Source of the DNA: Syntrophaceae bacterium
GTDB taxonomy: Bacteria; Desulfobacterota; Syntrophia; Syntrophales; UBA5619
Direction: 5' to 3'
NCBI GenBank assembly: GCA_023249795.1
Contig: JAHFBU010000070.1
Coordinates: forward strand, 1-8,135
DNA: 8,135 nt
Below, one piece after another: positions 6,394-8,135 of this stretch (the first letter of the stretch is position 1; every line of letters starts with the position of its first letter). A program made the translations under genes and the position numbers. The notes beneath the pieces were generated by a model. That model was not told the DNA's origin and did no database searches. It was given only the letters and a program-made list of their open reading frames with translations.

Positions 6394-7911
6394 TCATTCT
6401 TCCCGTGAGCGCAAAAGCGGGAAGAAGATCACGTCCCGGATGGATGCCGAATCGGTCAAAAGCATGACGAGCCGGTCGATGCCGATCCCCTCGCCCGCCG
6501 TCGGCGGCATGCCGCATTCGAGGGCGCCGATGTAATCCTCATCCATCTCGTGCGCCTCGAGATCGCCGGCCTCCCTCTCCTTGAGCTGCATCTCGAACCT
6601 TCCGCGCTGATCGACGGGATCGTTGAGTTCAGAGAAGGCGTTTGCGATCTCCTTGCCGCAGATATAGAGTTCGAAGCGGTCGGCCAGCGTTGGATCCTCA
6701 ATGTTTCTGCGCGAGAGGGGCGAGACATCCACGGGGTAGTGGGTGATAAAGGTCGGCTGGACGAGATTCTTCTCCACCGTTTCATCGAAGATCGCCATCA
6801 GCACCTTGCCCGGCGGATCGTTCTTGCCGACTTCGATCCCCAGTTTCCGGGCATGGTCGGCCATGCGGGCGGGGTCATCGAGGACGGCCGCTTCCACACC
6901 GCCGATCTCCATGGCGGCATCGCGAACGGTGAGCCGCCGCCAGGGGGGGGTCAGGTCGATCTCTCTGCCCTGGTAGGTGAACCGGAGCGAATCGAAGAGG
7001 TTCCGGGCGACGAAGGCGAAGAGCTCCTCCGTCATCGCCATCAGATCCTCATAGGTGGCATAGGCCTGATAGAACTCCATCATCGTGAATTCGGGGTTGT
7101 GAAATGTGGAAATCCCCTCGTTTCGGAAGTTCCGGTTGATCTCGAAGACCCGGTCCAGGCCGCCGGTGATCAGGCGCTTGAGGTAGAGTTCCGGGGCGAT
7201 CCTCAAAAACAGGTTCATTCCGAGGGCGTTGTGGAAGGTCTTGAAGGGGCGGGCGACGGCGCCGCCGGCCTTCGGCTGCAGCATCGGGGTTTCGACCTCC
7301 AGAAAGTCCCTCTCCTCCATGAACCGGCGGATCAGGCTGATGATGCGGCTCCGCTGTTGAAACACCTTGCGCACCTCGGGGTTGACGATCAAATCGAGAT
7401 AGCGCTGTCGATAACGGATCTCGACATCCGTGAGGCCGTGCCACTTCTCCGGCAGAGAGCGGAGCGATTTGGAGAGCAGGCGAAGACCGTTCTCCTCCAC
7501 GTCGATGGTGAGCTCCCCGGTCCGGGTTTTGAAAACCCGTCCCGCAATCCAGACGATGTCGCCGATGTCGAGCCTTTTAAACAACACAAAGGCGTTCTCG
7601 CCCAACCGGTCTTTCCTGAGGAAGGCCTGGATGCGCCCCTTGCGGTCCTGGATGCTGATGAAAGCCCCCTTGCCGAAATCGCGGACGGCCATCAGACGGC
7701 CCGCCAGCGTGAACCGCTCCGTGACCTTTTCCAGCTCTTCCGGGGTCATCTGTTCGTAACGTTCGCTGACCGAGGCGGTCGTATCCGAGGCACAAACGCC
7801 GTTGGGATAAAGGTCGATCCCATCGGCTTTCAGGGCGTCGATCTTTTCTCGGCGTTTCCTGATGAGTTCACTTTCTTCTTTTTCGGCAATTTTTGCTTGT
7901 TCTTCCGACAT
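6394..7911 (-). CDS. lysS: Lysyl-tRNA synthetase, class II
   Basis: LysS charges tRNA-Lys with lysine using ATP, in the cytoplasm. The 505-residue length equals that of typical bacterial class II LysRS. After a charged N-terminal helix (1-30), an OB-fold anticodon-binding domain runs from about 66 to 145 (FTLAGRLMAVRDFGKGAFIS). The catalytic domain carries motif 1 up to FLEVETPMLQ (203-212), then GGAVARPF (216-223) and LRIAPELYLKRL (236-247). Motif 2 lies around VFEINRNFRNEGIS (255-268) with HNPEFTMMEFY following, and motif 3 is GEGIGIDRLVMLLTD (473-487) to DVIFFP (493-498). AGAGGA lies 3 nt before the ATG. The gene ends in tandem in-frame stops (TGA TGA). It contains a run of eight C (G on the plus strand, 6943-6950) coding Pro-Pro, with the frame intact. 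It is probably the first gene of the operon. Confidence 0.97.
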   Translation of the reverse strand: MSEEQAKIAEKEESELIRKRREKIDALKADGIDLYPNGVCASDTTASVSERYEQMTPEELEKVTERFTLAGRLMAVRDFGKGAFISIQDRKGRIQAFLRKDRLGENAFVLFKRLDIGDIVWIAGRVFKTRTGELTIDVEENGLRLLSKSLRSLPEKWHGLTDVEIRYRQRYLDLIVNPEVRKVFQQRSRIISLIRRFMEERDFLEVETPMLQPKAGGAVARPFKTFHNALGMNLFLRIAPELYLKRLITGGLDRVFEINRNFRNEGISTFHNPEFTMMEFYQAYATYEDLMAMTEELFAFVARNLFDSLRFTYQGREIDLTPPWRRLTVRDAAMEIGGVEAAVLDDPARMADHARKLGIEVGKNDPPGKVLMAIFDETVEKNLVQPTFITHYPVDVSPLSRRNIEDPTLADRFELYICGKEIANAFSELNDPVDQRGRFEMQLKEREAGDLEAHEMDEDYIGALECGMPPTAGEGIGIDRLVMLLTDSASIRDVIFFPLLRSREE

Positions 7912-7948
7912 AAGTCCTCTACATGTTTTGCTTCGATATAAGGTCGAT

Positions 7949-7978
7949 TTGACTATATTTTTTTTCCATAATAGTCAA
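7949..7978. repeat. Perfect 8-bp inverted repeat overlapping the lysS promoter
   Basis: TTGACTAT (7949-7956) and ATAGTCAA (7971-7978) are exact reverse complements separated by 14 bp containing a run of eight T. Each arm places a TTGACT hexamer on one strand. As RNA on the minus strand it would form an AT-rich stem with an A-rich loop and no following U run, so it is not a terminator for an upstream gene. It is more likely an operator-like site or a product of promoter symmetry. Confidence 0.5.
7952..7978 (-). promoter_or_regulatory. Candidate sigma70-type promoter for lysS and the operon
   Basis: The minus strand has TTGACT (7978-7973, one mismatch from the -35 consensus) and TATAGT (7957-7952, one mismatch from -10), separated by 15 bp that include eight consecutive A. 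The spacing is short of the ideal 17 bp, so strength is uncertain. Transcription would start near 7945, giving a leader of roughly 34 nt before the lysS ATG. Both hexamers overlap the arms of an inverted repeat, which would allow control by a bound protein. Confidence 0.45.
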
Positions 7979-8008
7979 GGGAGAAGTTCGGCGGATATTC
8001 TTTTGTAA

Positions 8009-8135
8009 TCATGGGAATATTCCTCTTTGAGCGGTGATTCTGGACTTCTTTCGGAAGAGAGTGAGGCCCTTAATGCCGTTCGGAGGACGATCGGACTCCA
8101 TGCTTATCCTTACCCTATTTTCCCCGTTAAACGGA
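8009..8135 (-). other. Edge region: possible small ORF or 3' end of an upstream gene, unrecognised
   Basis: On the minus strand a frame is open from the window edge to a TGA at 8009. Inside it is an ATG at 8101, preceded by AAGGA 5 nt upstream, that would encode a basic 30-residue peptide (MESDRPPNGIKG...RGIFP). I recognise no family. The same DNA has an opposed open frame on the plus strand from an ATG at 8073 (GAGG 6 nt upstream, MPFGGRSDSML...) to the window edge, so at most one is likely to be real. The stretch could equally be non-coding. Deltaproteobacterial neighbours often have prfB before lysS, but no PrfB C-terminus is readable here. Confidence 0.15.

Noticed and set aside
6943..6950. 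Run of eight G inside lysS as a phase-variation switch
   Set aside because: The frame is intact through it, the gene is essential housekeeping, and the run encodes a normal Pro-Pro in a conserved region. At most it is an error-prone site for sequencing.
6550..7941. Long plus-strand open frame (463 codons) opposite lysS
   Set aside because: It lies wholly antisense to a gene with every class II LysRS motif. Its translation is rich in Asp, Glu, Gly, Arg and His with no recognisable domain, as expected of a GC-rich shadow frame.
7979..8135. prfB immediately upstream of lysS
   Set aside because: This is a common neighbour in other proteobacteria, but none of the readable frames shows a release factor 2 C-terminus.
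1..8135. Mobile element, CRISPR array, tRNA/rRNA, defence or secondary-metabolite system
   Set aside because: No direct repeat array, transposase or integrase motif, or RNA gene signature was seen; nearly all the sequence is explained by core envelope genes and lysS.

Overview
The window is a single co-directional gene cluster on the minus strand for building the Gram-negative outer membrane, headed by a lysyl-tRNA synthetase gene. Reading in the direction of transcription (right to left) it holds lysS, a LolC/E-type permease, lolD, bamA, skp/ompH, lpxD and the first 34 codons of lpxA, which runs off the left edge. Gaps are short: 37 bp lysS to permease, 10 bp permease to lolD, an 8-bp overlap lolD/bamA, 62 bp bamA to skp, 13 bp skp to lpxD and a 4-bp overlap lpxD/lpxA. 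This looks like one transcription unit. No strong terminator is visible inside it.

The gene order, the moderately high GC coding sequence, the single Lol permease and the long BamA with an extra N-terminal domain suggest a deltaproteobacterium in the broad sense (Desulfobacterota, perhaps a Syntrophales-like lineage). That placement is inferred from synteny and protein character, not from a phylogenetic marker search.

Region by region: 1-103 start of lpxA; 100-1140 lpxD; 1154-1687 periplasmic chaperone skp; 1688-1749 short spacer with a small hairpin; 1750-4401 bamA; 4394-5065 lolD; 5076-6356 Lol permease; 6394-7911 lysS; 7912-8135 AT-richer leader with a candidate promoter embedded in an inverted repeat, plus short open frames of uncertain status at the window edge.

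The products fit one process. LolD and the permease release lipoproteins from the inner membrane. Skp carries unfolded outer-membrane proteins across the periplasm, and BamA folds them into the outer membrane. LpxA and LpxD perform the two acylation steps of lipid A synthesis, which supplies the outer leaflet. LysS is a housekeeping translation enzyme that appears to share the promoter.

I see no mobile element, CRISPR array, rRNA or tRNA, and no clearly new multi-gene system. The most interesting points are the TolB-N-like domain ahead of the BamA POTRA repeats, departures from the usual BamA VRGF and C-terminal signal motifs, the absence of fabZ between lpxD and lpxA, and the inverted repeat that overlaps the putative lysS promoter.
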